Notes: generated by a model not told the origin, from the sequence alone. Positions 1-6,675 are shown, counted from the first letter of the stretch. The stretch: 24,645 nucleotides of DNA from Candidatus Nealsonbacteria bacterium RIFCSPHIGHO2_02_FULL_43_13 (GCA_001819295.1 MHMD01000001.1:1-24645); one strand, 5' to 3'. Program-made: numbers and translations.

Positions 1-424
1 CTTCCTTTTTTAAAAGCCGGGCAAAATATAGAACCTGATCAACTATTTCTGAATCAGATAAGTTTCTTTTAAAACCGAGTTCGCCCGTGGCGCAGAACTC
101 GCAGCCCACCGAGCAGCCGACTTGCGAGGAAACGCAAACCGTATTCCTCTCATCAATATGCTTCATTAAAACCGATTCTATTTTTGAGCCGTCTTTGGTT
201 AAAAAGAGAATCTTAAGCGTATCGCCGTCTTTAGAAGTTAGAGTTTTTTCTGGCTCCAATTCGCTGATGGGGCAGTCTGCCTGTAAAGTTTTGCGTAAAG
301 CTAAAGGTAAGGTAGTCGCCTCGTCCCAATTTTCAATCAAATCGTTAAAAACCGCTTTCTTGATCTGTTTTAAGCGGAAAGCCGGCTCCTGTTCTAAAGT
401 TTCTTCAATTTTATTCAAATCCAT
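1..424 (-). CDS. rlmN: 23S rRNA A2503 C2-methyltransferase RlmN, N-terminal part (cut by window edge)
   Basis: Reading the minus strand from ATG at 424 gives about 141 residues open to the window edge, so the C-terminal part is missing. The segment around residues 94-120 (RNTVCVSSQVGCSVGCEFC, then ATGELGFKR) is the RlmN/Cfr signature. The radical-SAM CxxxCxxC cysteines are C104, C108 and C111, and the N-terminal helical domain precedes them. RlmN methylates C2 of A2503 in 23S rRNA, and some tRNAs, using two SAM molecules and a [4Fe-4S] cluster. The start lies 9 nt after the stop of the upstream HD gene, so it is probably the third gene of a minus-strand operon. No good Shine-Dalgarno precedes it. 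RlmN is preferred over Cfr as the housekeeping form, but the part seen cannot fully separate them. Confidence 0.93.
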   Translation of the reverse strand, partial: MDLNKIEETLEQEPAFRLKQIKKAVFNDLIENWDEATTLPLALRKTLQADCPISELEPEKTLTSKDGDTLKILFLTKDGSKIESVLMKHIDERNTVCVSSQVGCSVGCEFCATGELGFKRNLSDSEIVDQVLYFARLLKKE

Positions 425-433
425 ATTTGTTAA

Positions 434-1069
434 TCATAAATCCTCGCCATTCCATTCTTTTTTAAATTGATCTAAAAATTTAACTACAAAATCATATCTC
501 TGCCTAGCAATTTTTTGAGCAGTCTTTGTATAAAATGAAGATGGCGTGATTTTTAATATCTTTTCGTAAAAATGATTAATAGCCGTCGCTTTTTTACCAG
601 TATACTTTTTCAACGGTTTTATCCTCGGGTCGTATACCGGAAGCCCATGTAAAGCGCCGTGCGACAAAACCCGGGTAATAATAATCGCTCCCAAAGCATC
701 TAAACGATCTGCGTCTTGGATAATCTCAGCTTCTATAGTTTCGGGTTTTTTACCACGACTAAACCTATGAACCGCAATACAATGAATTACGTTTCCAATT
801 TTATTTTTAGGAAAATTAATTTTTCCAAGATAAACCCTCGCCATTTTAGCGCCTTCCGCGGCGTGATCCAAGCGTTCATTTTTATCTTCTTTTGTTCTAC
901 CCATATCGTGTAAGAGCGCAGCAGCTTCAATTGTTTCCATGTCCCCGCCTTCCTTTTTAGATATTAATTTAGCCATTCTCAAAACTCTTTCTACATGATC
1001 GAAGCCGTGACTGCTTAGTCCTCCATAGCCAATATAGAATTTTTTAATATTTTTAATATTTAATTTCAT
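434..1069 (-). CDS. HD-domain metal-dependent phosphohydrolase
   Basis: A 211-residue single-domain HD protein. Visible metal-site residues are H25 (in SSHGFDHVERV), the H54-D55 doublet (LLHDMGRT), histidines near 96 and 101, and an aspartate in QDADRLDALGA (119-124). This pattern fits the YedJ-like HD family, whose members hydrolyse phosphate esters or nucleotides; the true substrate is unknown. Its ATG overlaps the stop of the upstream LigB-like gene by 4 nt (ATGA), indicating translational coupling. rlmN follows 9 nt downstream. The length is normal for the family and no catalytic residue is obviously missing. The family assignment is firm; the biological role cannot be told from sequence. 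Confidence 0.85.
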   Translation of the reverse strand: MKLNIKNIKKFYIGYGGLSSHGFDHVERVLRMAKLISKKEGGDMETIEAAALLHDMGRTKEDKNERLDHAAEGAKMARVYLGKINFPKNKIGNVIHCIAVHRFSRGKKPETIEAEIIQDADRLDALGAIIITRVLSHGALHGLPVYDPRIKPLKKYTGKKATAINHFYEKILKITPSSFYTKTAQKIARQRYDFVVKFLDQFKKEWNGEDL

Positions 1070-1695
1070 AGTTTAAAATTAGCTACTAAATATCCGACCC
1101 CCCAAGGCCCTTCATAAGAAAGAATCTGCGGCTCGTACTTTACCTTTGATTCTTCCAGTATCCCCAAGATAAAGCAAATGGAACGTAGGCCGCACTCTCC
1201 AGCTTCGGGATACAAATCGTCCAATTTCAAGATCTTCTTAATATCTTTTTTCTCCAGCGCCTTAACCAGCGCTTCATCAAATTTGGGTCCGTCTTGATGA
1301 AATCCATAGGGCCCTTCTTTTTTCAAGCAATGAGACAAATCGCCACTTGCAATCAGGGCGTATTTTTTATTGTCCGAGAACGGTTCTCGGACAATCTTTT
1401 TTCCTTCTTCAAAATAAAATTTTGGGGATCGAGAACCGATTAAAACATGCTCAATTTCTCCCTTAAACTTGGGGGCGAGAAAGAATAGGGGAACGTTAAA
1501 CCCCCAATCATCGTGCGGGGAAGAAATGATGATTGAGTCGGGTCCTGCCTCTCTCATTTTTTTACCCAAAGACCCCAGGCTTTCAATCGTCTTTTTAGCC
1601 ATTGTTCGATCTTTTTTTGAACCGACCGAAGGAAGAATAATCGGAGGATGCGGGCAAATTGAGGCGAAAACTATGCTATTTGCTATTGTTGACAT
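1066..1695 (-). CDS. LigB/MEMO1-like class III extradiol dioxygenase-fold protein (AmmeMemoRadiSam-type)
   Basis: A 209-residue protein with the LigB/MEMO fold signatures: PHPPII near the N-terminus (H16), SSPHDD (H61), SGDLSH (117-122), AGECGLRS (165-172) and the C-terminal YEGPWGVGYLVA. It most resembles the LigB half of AmmeMemoRadiSam system protein A, which in many bacteria is fused to an AMMECR1 domain. Here it ends after the LigB domain. The radical-SAM member of the same system is encoded nearby (2467-3345). Family proteins are predicted metal-dependent dioxygenases or modification factors; the substrate is unknown. Residues 101-109 (IVREPFSDN) are encoded exactly by a 27-nt perfect palindrome lying in a loop before the SGDLSH strand. 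It is first in an operon with HD and rlmN. Confidence 0.82.
   Translation of the reverse strand: MSTIANSIVFASICPHPPIILPSVGSKKDRTMAKKTIESLGSLGKKMREAGPDSIIISSPHDDWGFNVPLFFLAPKFKGEIEHVLIGSRSPKFYFEEGKKIVREPFSDNKKYALIASGDLSHCLKKEGPYGFHQDGPKFDEALVKALEKKDIKKILKLDDLYPEAGECGLRSICFILGILEESKVKYEPQILSYEGPWGVGYLVANFKL
1369..1395. repeat. Perfect 27-nt palindrome inside the LigB-like gene
   Basis: Arms ATTGTCCGAGAAC (1369-1381) and GTTCTCGGACAAT (1383-1395) surround a single central G at 1382. It begins and ends on codon boundaries of the minus-strand gene, so it contributes exactly nine codons. The chance expectation for 13-bp arms around a single base in this window is about 0.0004, assuming equal base frequencies. 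Confidence 0.97.
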
Positions 1696-1699
1696 GGTT

Positions 1700-1719
1700 A
1701 TTTCATACTATCATGAAAT
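1700..1719. promoter_or_regulatory. Inverted repeat in divergent promoter region, possible operator
   Basis: ATTTCAT (1700-1706) and ATGAAAT (1713-1719) form a dyad with a 6-nt centre between the start codon of the minus-strand LigB-like gene (1695) and the plus-strand gene at 1754. A possible minus-strand -10 (TAGTAT, the complement of 1705-1710) lies inside it, about 9 nt before the ATG; its -35 is poor. A regulator binding here could affect both directions. This is inferred from symmetry only. Confidence 0.35.
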
Positions 1720-1753
1720 TGAAGCTCTCGAAAAACTTAATAAGGAGGGTGCG

Positions 1754-2440
1754 ATGATAAAAATCATGAAAGAAAAACTGAATCGGGGAATCAGTTTGTT
1801 GAAAATAACGAAAAACTGTCCAAATTCTCATAACTGTTTGTGGTCGAGAAGACCTGGTCTTTTCCACGCGCCTCATCTCTTGCCGAAAGGCTGCCCGCGG
1901 GAAAAATGCGAAGTCGTTATTTTCAGAAAAGCATTCGAAGACGACTCGCCGGCTTTTTACGCCGAGGCTTTGAAGCTTTCCCAATTCGCTGGCGTTGTCA
2001 GGGCAACTGTTGCCCTGACCGTCGAAAAAAAGGAAAGTAAAAGAAAAAGGCAAAAAAAACTGATCAGGCGCACCCACGATCTGCACGTTTTCGGAGAACT
2101 CTTGGTTTTAGCTATTTATCCGCTATTCCTGGAGACAAAAGAAATACCGTTTCTAAGTTCTGCGGAAATCGCCAATTTAAAAAACGGCCATCGCGACGCA
2201 GAAATATGCCAAACGCTGCAAAGAATGAATGAAATCAATCCCGAATGGTCCGAATGGGTAAAATCGACTGCGAAAAACCTGCTGGCTACTTACGAACGCT
2301 ATCCTTTAGCGATAATATATCTTGTTTGCCTGTTTCTGAAAGGCCTTGAAAAGACCCAGTTGCCCGACTTGCAAGCAATGTCGCTTCAAGACAAAGAGAA
2401 ATTTTTTTCAGAATTGATGAGCAGTATTTCTCAAAAATAA
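1754..2440 (+). CDS. Unrecognised protein with N-terminal Cys/His cluster
   Basis: The start at 1754 is chosen because a strong Shine-Dalgarno (AAGGAGGG, 1742-1749) precedes it. The frame is open further upstream, but that part overlaps the divergent gene. The product is 228 residues. The N-terminus carries C22, C28, C47 and C52 with H26, H38 and H41 between them, suggesting a metal-binding module. A basic stretch (about residues 92-106, rich in K and R) follows, then a mostly helical C-terminal half with a hydrophobic segment around LLVLAIYPLFL. I do not recognise the family. Codons 82-89 lie in a 23-nt perfect palindrome. A bidirectional terminator follows directly, shared with the convergent radical-SAM gene. 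Confidence 0.7.
   Translation: MIKIMKEKLNRGISLLKITKNCPNSHNCLWSRRPGLFHAPHLLPKGCPREKCEVVIFRKAFEDDSPAFYAEALKLSQFAGVVRATVALTVEKKESKRKRQKKLIRRTHDLHVFGELLVLAIYPLFLETKEIPFLSSAEIANLKNGHRDAEICQTLQRMNEINPEWSEWVKSTAKNLLATYERYPLAIIYLVCLFLKGLEKTQLPDLQAMSLQDKEKFFSELMSSISQK
1997..2019. repeat. Perfect 23-nt palindrome inside the Cys-cluster gene
   Basis: Arms GTCAGGGCAAC (1997-2007) and GTTGCCCTGAC (2009-2019) flank a single T at 2008. It starts on a codon boundary of the 1754 gene and encodes V-R-A-T-V-A-L plus two bases of the next codon. Its core AACNGTT is shared with the 1369 palindrome, and TCAGGGCAA resembles the 3' half of the junction element at 8646. About 0.006 such palindromes are expected by chance in the window. 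Confidence 0.97.
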
Positions 2441-2464
2441 AAATGAGCCAACCGGCTCATTTTT
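2440..2464. terminator. Bidirectional intrinsic terminator
   Basis: A 10-bp stem, AAAATGAGCC (2440-2449) with GGCTCATTTT (2454-2463), has an AACC tetraloop. A/T tracts on both sides let it serve both convergent genes: the plus-strand gene ending at 2440 and the minus-strand gene ending at 2467. Confidence 0.9.
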
Positions 2465-2466
2465 CA

Positions 2467-3345
2467 TTAGACATTACCCATGTAGACGTTTTCCAGGCCG
2501 GCTTTTTTACCAATCTGATAAGCAGTTTTAATAATTTCTGTCGGGGTATCGGGCAAATCTTTCAGCCGCCAAGAAACATCTCCGAAAAACCTCGAAACAT
2601 GCCAGGGCGTCTCTACCCCCAATTCTTTTTTAATGAACATGGCAATCTCTTTGAATCCTTTTTCTTGATCATTAAGGCCGGGCAGTACCAACGTCGTTAT
2701 TTCAACCCAGATTTTCTTCTTTTTTAATCCCTTGAGGGTATCCAAGACCGGCTGCAGCCTGCCTCGGCAGATTTTTTGATAAAAATCATCGTCAAAGCTT
2801 TTAAGATCGACGTTAGCCGCATCAAGATAGGGGTAAACCTCGTTTAAAAGTTCTTTTGACCAAAAGCCGTTTGTTACCCAAACGTTTTTTAACCCATTAC
2901 GACGAGCTATTTTCATCGTATCCAGAGCATATTCGGAAAAAATGGCGGGCTCGGTATAGGTATAAGAAATACTCGGTAATTTGTTTTTTAAGGCTAGATC
3001 AACGATTTCTTGAGGCGTAGCGCCCTTACCGCTGATTGGCTTTGCTGGCTTTGATGCCTGTGAAATCTGCCAGTTCTGACAGTTTTGGCAAGCGAAATTG
3101 CAACCAACCGCGGCAATGGATAGGGAATAGGTGCCGGGCAGAAAATGATAAAGCGGCTTCTTTTCAATCGGATCAATTTGGCAAGCGATCAATTTGCCGT
3201 AGTTTAAAGCATAAAGTTTCCCGTCGATATTTTCCCTAACGCCGCAAATCCCGCGCTTATTGGGAAGCACCACACAATAATGAGCACAGGTTTGGCATCG
3301 CACCTTTTTGTCGTCCAATCTCTGGCAAAGCAACACTTCTTTCAT
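2467..3345 (-). CDS. amrS: AmmeMemoRadiSam system radical SAM enzyme
   Basis: A 292-residue radical-SAM protein of PflA-like appearance. The cluster motif is C82-x3-C86-x2-C89 (GCNFACQNCQNWQIS). An N-terminal cysteine set (C17, C20, C24, C34 in CQTCAHYC and GICGVREN) precedes it, as in this family. Later family segments include SISYTYTEPAIFSEYALD and VWVTNGFWS. Members occur with AMMECR1 and MEMO-like proteins in bacteria and archaea; the reaction is not established from sequence. In this window it sits apart from the LigB-like gene, and no AMMECR1-domain gene is visible. The start at 3345 lies 6 nt after a minus-strand -10 (TAAAAT) with no Shine-Dalgarno, so the mRNA is probably leaderless. 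It shares a 39-bp bidirectional promoter region with thpR. Confidence 0.9.
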   Translation of the reverse strand: MKEVLLCQRLDDKKVRCQTCAHYCVVLPNKRGICGVRENIDGKLYALNYGKLIACQIDPIEKKPLYHFLPGTYSLSIAAVGCNFACQNCQNWQISQASKPAKPISGKGATPQEIVDLALKNKLPSISYTYTEPAIFSEYALDTMKIARRNGLKNVWVTNGFWSKELLNEVYPYLDAANVDLKSFDDDFYQKICRGRLQPVLDTLKGLKKKKIWVEITTLVLPGLNDQEKGFKEIAMFIKKELGVETPWHVSRFFGDVSWRLKDLPDTPTEIIKTAYQIGKKAGLENVYMGNV

Positions 3346-3347
3346 GA

Positions 3348-3376
3348 TTGAATTTTATCACGAATTTTGATATATT
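3348..3376 (+). promoter_or_regulatory. Near-leaderless promoter of thpR
   Basis: -35 TTGAAT (3348-3353), 17 bp, -10 TATATT (3371-3376). The ATG at 3385 starts 9 nt after the -10, so the leader is at most about 2 nt. It overlaps and opposes the promoter of the divergent radical-SAM gene. Confidence 0.6.
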
Positions 3377-3380
3377 TTAA
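3352..3380 (-). promoter_or_regulatory. Leaderless promoter of the radical-SAM gene
   Basis: On the minus strand, -35 TTAAAA (complement of 3375-3380), a 17-bp spacer, and -10 TAAAAT (complement of 3352-3357) lie 6 nt before the ATG at 3345. The predicted +1 falls on or next to the start codon. The -35 is weak; the -10 and spacing are good. Confidence 0.5.
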
Positions 3381-3384
3381 CCAT

Positions 3385-3900
3385 ATGATGCATCGGATTT
3401 TTATCGCCATCAATCTGCCCGAAGATATAAAGAAACAACTTATCGGATATCAAAAAAAGATTGAAGGGCTTTTTCAGCCACCTGTGCCGATCAGGTGGAC
3501 TCATAAAGACAACTTGCATATCACTTTGGAATTTTTGGGAAACCTTTCGGATGACGAAGTGGCGAAGGTTTGCCGAGATACCGAGGAATTCGCTAAAAAC
3601 CACGAACCGTTTACAATCACTCTCGATAAAATAAGCTACGGTCCGTCTAATAAAATACCGCCGCGCATGGTTTGGGTTTCGGGGCCGAAAATCACCGAAC
3701 TTAACTTAATTCCGCACATCACCCTGGGCAGAATTAAAATGTGGGAATTCCGCCAAATAGACCCGGAAGAAAGGCCGCAGATTAATGAAGATGTTAATTT
3801 AATCTTTGAAGTAATCTCCATTGAAGTAATGGAAAGCGCGCTTAAAAAGGGAGGGCCTAATTATACAATTTTAGAATCGTGTCCGCTCCAAAATTTATGA
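3385..3900 (+). CDS. thpR: RNA 2',3'-cyclic phosphodiesterase (2'-5' RNA ligase family), shortened
   Basis: A 171-residue member of the 2H phosphoesterase superfamily with both catalytic HxT motifs, LHITLEFLG and PHITLGRIK. It opens cyclic phosphate ends on RNA, and homologues ligate 2'-5' in vitro. I chose ATG 3385 because it follows the promoter directly; the adjacent ATG at 3388 is equally possible, and an upstream in-frame ATG at 3367 overlaps the -10 region. Between PRMVWVSGPKITELN and LIPHITLG, the long helix that normally separates these strands is missing (roughly 25 residues by comparison with typical family members). Its stop overlaps murC by 4 nt (ATGA). Identity is firm; activity is uncertain because of the internal gap. 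Confidence 0.86.
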   Translation: MMHRIFIAINLPEDIKKQLIGYQKKIEGLFQPPVPIRWTHKDNLHITLEFLGNLSDDEVAKVCRDTEEFAKNHEPFTITLDKISYGPSNKIPPRMVWVSGPKITELNLIPHITLGRIKMWEFRQIDPEERPQINEDVNLIFEVISIEVMESALKKGGPNYTILESCPLQNL

Positions 3901-5093
3901 GGGTTCACTTTATCGGCATCGGCGGGATTGGAGTATCTGCTCTTGCCCAATATTATTTAGCCAAAGGTTATACCGTCACCGGCTCTGATTTTACGTCTTC
4001 GGAAATTACCGACGATTTGAAAAAAGACGGAGCAAAAATATCTATTGGAAAAAATATCATTCCGAAAGCCGTCGATTTAATCATCTACAGCCCGGCGGCA
4101 AAAATTGCGAAAACTAAAATTCCGGCTTTAAGCTATCCGGAAGCTTTAGGCCAATTGACTAAAGAATATTTTACGATCGCTGTGACGGGTACGCACGGTA
4201 AAACAACCACCACGGCCATGCTCGCTTTAATCTTAATTAGGGCCGGGTTCGATCCTACAGTCATTATAGGCACAAAAATGAAAGAATTCGACAACACAAA
4301 CTTCAGGGCGGGAAAAAGTAAATATCTCCTAATAGAAGCCGACGAACACTTCGCTTCTTTCTTAAACTATTGGCCCCAAGCCATAGTTATCACCAATATT
4401 GAAGCCGATCATTTAGATTTTTATAAAAATCTAAAAAATATCAAAGCCGCCTTCCATAAATTTATCAGCCATTTACCAAAAAATGGCATTTTGATCAATG
4501 AAAAATCAATCAACAAAAAAGAACTTTTGAAGATTAAAAAAATCCTCAAAGTACCAGGCGATCATAACGCCTACGATGCTTTGGTGGCCTTGGCCGCTGC
4601 TCGAGCCTTAAAAATTACCGACAAGGTTTCTTTGAAAGCGTTAGCTGAATATAAAGGCGCTTGGCGACGGTTTGAAATCATCAAAACCAAGCCCTTTATT
4701 CTTATTGCCGATTACGGCCATAATCCTCAAAAAGCTTTAGCCACCCTGAAAGCGGCCAGGGAAAAATATCCAAAGAAAAAAATATGGTGCGTCTATCAGC
4801 CGCATCAATACGAAAGAACTTACTTTCTGTTCAACGATTTCGTCCGGGCTTTCAGAAAAGCTCCGATTGATCGTTTGATTATCACGGATATTTTTGACGT
4901 CGCCGGCCGGGAAAGCAAAAAAACCAAGCAAAAAGTCGATTCGCAAAAACTGGTGAAAGCCATCAATAAACCGTCGGTCATTTATTTACCTAAAAATAAA
5001 ATAGTCTCTTATCTTAAGAAGGCAGTGAGTGATGGGGAGGTGCTCATTGTCATGGGAGCGGGGGATATCTACCAGATTGACAAAGAATTATGA
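3897..5093 (+). CDS. murC: UDP-N-acetylmuramate--L-alanine ligase, compact form
   Basis: MurC adds L-alanine to UDP-MurNAc, the first amino-acid step of cytoplasmic peptidoglycan precursor synthesis. The start at 3897 overlaps the thpR stop (ATGA) and lets the protein begin MRVHFIGIGGIGVS, the usual MurC N-terminal Rossmann motif; a GTG at 3879 is less likely. The ATP-binding loop GTHGKTTTTAM is followed by EADEHFASFLNYWPQAIVIT and NIEADHLDFY, and the C-terminal domain has DYGHNP and YQPHQYERTYFLF. At 398 residues it is shorter than typical MurC (about 450-480). The loss is mostly in the central domain between NGILINEK and GDHNAYDALVA. No Shine-Dalgarno is seen, so translation is probably coupled to thpR. 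Confidence 0.93.
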   Translation: MRVHFIGIGGIGVSALAQYYLAKGYTVTGSDFTSSEITDDLKKDGAKISIGKNIIPKAVDLIIYSPAAKIAKTKIPALSYPEALGQLTKEYFTIAVTGTHGKTTTTAMLALILIRAGFDPTVIIGTKMKEFDNTNFRAGKSKYLLIEADEHFASFLNYWPQAIVITNIEADHLDFYKNLKNIKAAFHKFISHLPKNGILINEKSINKKELLKIKKILKVPGDHNAYDALVALAAARALKITDKVSLKALAEYKGAWRRFEIIKTKPFILIADYGHNPQKALATLKAAREKYPKKKIWCVYQPHQYERTYFLFNDFVRAFRKAPIDRLIITDIFDVAGRESKKTKQKVDSQKLVKAINKPSVIYLPKNKIVSYLKKAVSDGEVLIVMGAGDIYQIDKEL

Positions 5094-5122
5094 AGAAGGG
5101 ATAATAAAAATAGTAAACTAAT

Positions 5123-5389
5123 ATGGTACTTTTTTTACTCTTTGTTTTAATTATCTTAATAAGCGCAGCCACCTATCTTTTTGTTTTTAAGAAACGGCGG
5201 CCGATGCTGCCTGTCGTTCAGCCGCCTGCGCCCCCGAAGCCCCAAGTCCCATCGATGTTCTCAACAGCGCCTGCTATGCCTCCGAGACCGCCCAGACCTC
5301 CGGTTCCTCCCGTACCTCCGCCGATACCTCCGCCCATACCACCGAGGCCCCCGGCTCCACCGGCACCACCTTCGCCTCCTCAATTTTAA
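5123..5389 (+). CDS. Small membrane protein with proline-rich tail
   Basis: An 88-residue protein. Residues 1-22 form one hydrophobic segment, followed by a basic stop-transfer KKRR. From about residue 34 the chain is almost only proline with A, V, I, R and S (repeated PP[AVI]PP and RPP units), probably an extended polyproline-II rod. Topology by the positive-inside rule puts the tail in the cytoplasm. The gene lies 29 nt after murC and ends at a strong terminator. There is no convincing Shine-Dalgarno near the ATG. Polyproline runs stall ribosomes, so efficient translation would need EF-P. The function is unknown. The open frame is supported by the TM-plus-KKRR organisation and its fit before a terminator, but low-complexity sequence lowers certainty. 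Confidence 0.65.
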   Translation: MVLFLLFVLIILISAATYLFVFKKRRPMLPVVQPPAPPKPQVPSMFSTAPAMPPRPPRPPVPPVPPPIPPPIPPRPPAPPAPPSPPQF

Positions 5390-5395
5390 AAAACT

Positions 5396-5422
5396 ACCCG
5401 CTCTTGCTTTCGAGCGGGTTTT
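5396..5422 (+). terminator. Intrinsic terminator after the proline-rich gene
   Basis: Stem ACCCGCTC (5396-5403) / GAGCGGGT (5412-5419), 8-nt loop, then a T-run. It ends the thpR-murC-proline-rich unit just before plsY. Confidence 0.88.
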
Positions 5423-5430
5423 GGTATACT
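5404..5430 (+). promoter_or_regulatory. Possible plsY promoter overlapping the terminator
   Basis: A good -10 TATACT (5425-5430) lies 33 nt before the plsY ATG. The only -35-like hexamer, TTGCTT (5404-5409), is 15 bp away and lies inside the upstream terminator hairpin. Spacing is short, so the assignment is tentative. Confidence 0.4.
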
Positions 5431-5463
5431 TTAAATTCAGCATCTTTAAATAGGAGGCATTAT

Positions 5464-6144
5464 ATGAACATCATGCTGGTTCTAGGATATATTTTTGTCT
5501 TCATCTCTTATTTCATAGGTTCTTGGCCGGTTGGTCGTTCGATGGCTAAATTCTTCGACGATGTCGAAATCCAAAATATCGGCAGCGGCAAAAGTGGAGC
5601 TACCAATGTCATGCGGACAACCGACGACAGAATGCTTGGCGCAGTGGTTTTCTTGATAGACGCTGGAATTAAGGGTACGTTTTGGACGTTCGCCATGTAT
5701 ATAATTTTCGGTATGATTTTTCACACTTATGCCTGGATAATCTATGCCTGTTTTGCCGCCGTGCTTTTGGGCCATATTTTTCCTGCTCTGACCAAATTCA
5801 AAACAAGCGGCGCCGGCGTCGCCATCTTGATCGGCGGACTGATGTCTCTTGTCCCGGGGCTCGCTTACGCCCTTGCTGTGGCGGCTTGGCTGACAACGTT
5901 CTACTTCAGTAAAGGAATCAAATTTATCTGCAATATCGCCGCGGTAAGTACGCTGCTGCTTGTCGGCTTGCTATTCAACTTCTCATGGCCATTTCTCGGA
6001 TTTGCTGTTTTCGCTACGGCACTCACTCTTTTCGCCCACCGGCAAAATTTCGATAGGTGGTGCCGCGGCCAAGAAGAAAAGCGTAGCTGGGGAGACTTAT
6101 GGAAATCAATACTGAAACTGCAAGGAATGTTTAAAAAGAAATAA
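5464..6144 (+). CDS. plsY: Glycerol-3-phosphate acyltransferase PlsY, divergent active-site motif
   Basis: The start at 5464 has an excellent Shine-Dalgarno (AGGAGG, 5452-5457). The 226-residue multi-pass protein matches PlsY: SYFIGSWPVGRSMAKFF, then IQNIGSGKSGATNVMRT (family GSGNxGATN) and GHIFPALTKFK, with a late HRQNF like the family HRxNI. PlsY transfers acyl from acyl-phosphate to glycerol-3-phosphate in the membrane, the first step of phospholipid synthesis. Two conserved sites differ: GSGN reads GSGK, and the GGKGVAT loop after FPxxxKFK reads TSGAGVAIL, losing its lysine. Either this is a divergent but active lineage form or substrate use has changed. The C-terminus (about 20 residues, K/W-rich) is cytoplasmic. 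An intrinsic terminator follows. Confidence 0.85.
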   Translation: MNIMLVLGYIFVFISYFIGSWPVGRSMAKFFDDVEIQNIGSGKSGATNVMRTTDDRMLGAVVFLIDAGIKGTFWTFAMYIIFGMIFHTYAWIIYACFAAVLLGHIFPALTKFKTSGAGVAILIGGLMSLVPGLAYALAVAAWLTTFYFSKGIKFICNIAAVSTLLLVGLLFNFSWPFLGFAVFATALTLFAHRQNFDRWCRGQEEKRSWGDLWKSILKLQGMFKKK

Positions 6145-6149
6145 GCATT

Positions 6150-6180
6150 AAAAGGGTTGTCATCACGGCAGCCCTTTTGT
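6150..6180 (+). terminator. Intrinsic terminator after plsY
   Basis: Stem AAAAGGGTTG (6150-6159) / CAGCCCTTTT (6169-6178) with one T-G pair and a 9-nt loop, ending in the T-run. Confidence 0.82.
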
Positions 6181-6196
6181 ATAATAAAAACAGTCA

Positions 6197-6225
6197 TTGA
6201 CTTACTTAAAAACTAAGTGTATTAT
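6197..6225 (+). promoter_or_regulatory. Promoter of the response-regulator gene
   Basis: -35 TTGACT (6197-6202), exactly 17 bp, -10 TATTAT (6220-6225). The ATG at 6237 begins 12 nt after the -10, so the mRNA leader is about 5 nt and lacks a Shine-Dalgarno site. Confidence 0.75.
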
Positions 6226-6236
6226 TAAAAAATACC

Positions 6237-6608
6237 ATGAAAAAAATCTTACTAGCCGAAGATGATCCATTCATTGTCGATATTTACACCACTAAATTGA
6301 AACAAGCTGGTTTGGAAGTGGAAGTAGTGAGTGAGGGCGATGAAGTTTTGGAAAAAGCCAGGAAACAAAAACCGGATCTGTTGCTTTTAGATATTGTTTT
6401 ACCGACCATGAACGGCTGGGAAATCCTCCGAGCGATCAGGCAATCTGAAGACTTGAAAGATTTACCCGTGATCATCCTTTCTAATCTTTACCAAAAAGAC
6501 GAAGTGGAAAAAGGCTTGAAATTCGGCGCTCTAAAATACCTGATTAAGGCCCATTATACGCCGAGCGAAGTAGTTGAAGAGGTCAAAAAGGTTTTAGCTT
6601 TATTATAA
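6237..6608 (+). CDS. Single-domain CheY-like response regulator
   Basis: A 123-residue receiver domain without an output domain. The acidic pocket is D9-D10, the phospho-acceptor D52 (LLLLDIVLP), the switch position S82 (VIILSN) and the conserved lysine K104 (KYLIKAHYT). All essential residues are present, so phosphorylation is expected. With no DNA-binding domain it must act by protein contact or as a phosphorelay intermediate. The kinase at 7107 is a plausible partner, separated by one thioesterase gene and by a weak terminator, so they are probably not co-transcribed. Transcription comes from a clear promoter with a very short leader. Confidence 0.93.
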   Translation: MKKILLAEDDPFIVDIYTTKLKQAGLEVEVVSEGDEVLEKARKQKPDLLLLDIVLPTMNGWEILRAIRQSEDLKDLPVIILSNLYQKDEVEKGLKFGALKYLIKAHYTPSEVVEEVKKVLALL

Positions 6609-6624
6609 ATAATTAAGGACAGCT

Positions 6625-6643
6625 GCTGAGGAACTCAGCTTTT
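6625..6643 (+). terminator. Weak intrinsic terminator after the response regulator
   Basis: Six-bp stem GCTGAG (6625-6630) / CTCAGC (6634-6639) with a GAA loop, followed by TTTT. It is short, so read-through is likely. Confidence 0.55.
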
Positions 6644-6675
6644 AAAATTGAATAAATGTATAAGGAGGTAAGAGT

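Noticed and set aside
77..102. Inverted repeat around CGAGTTC/GAACTCG near the left edge
   Set aside because: It encodes conserved RlmN residues next to the radical-SAM cysteines; coincidence is the simpler explanation.
1469..1753. N-terminal extension of the Cys-cluster gene to 1469
   Set aside because: It overlaps the well-supported divergent LigB-like gene, and a strong Shine-Dalgarno marks the start at 1754.
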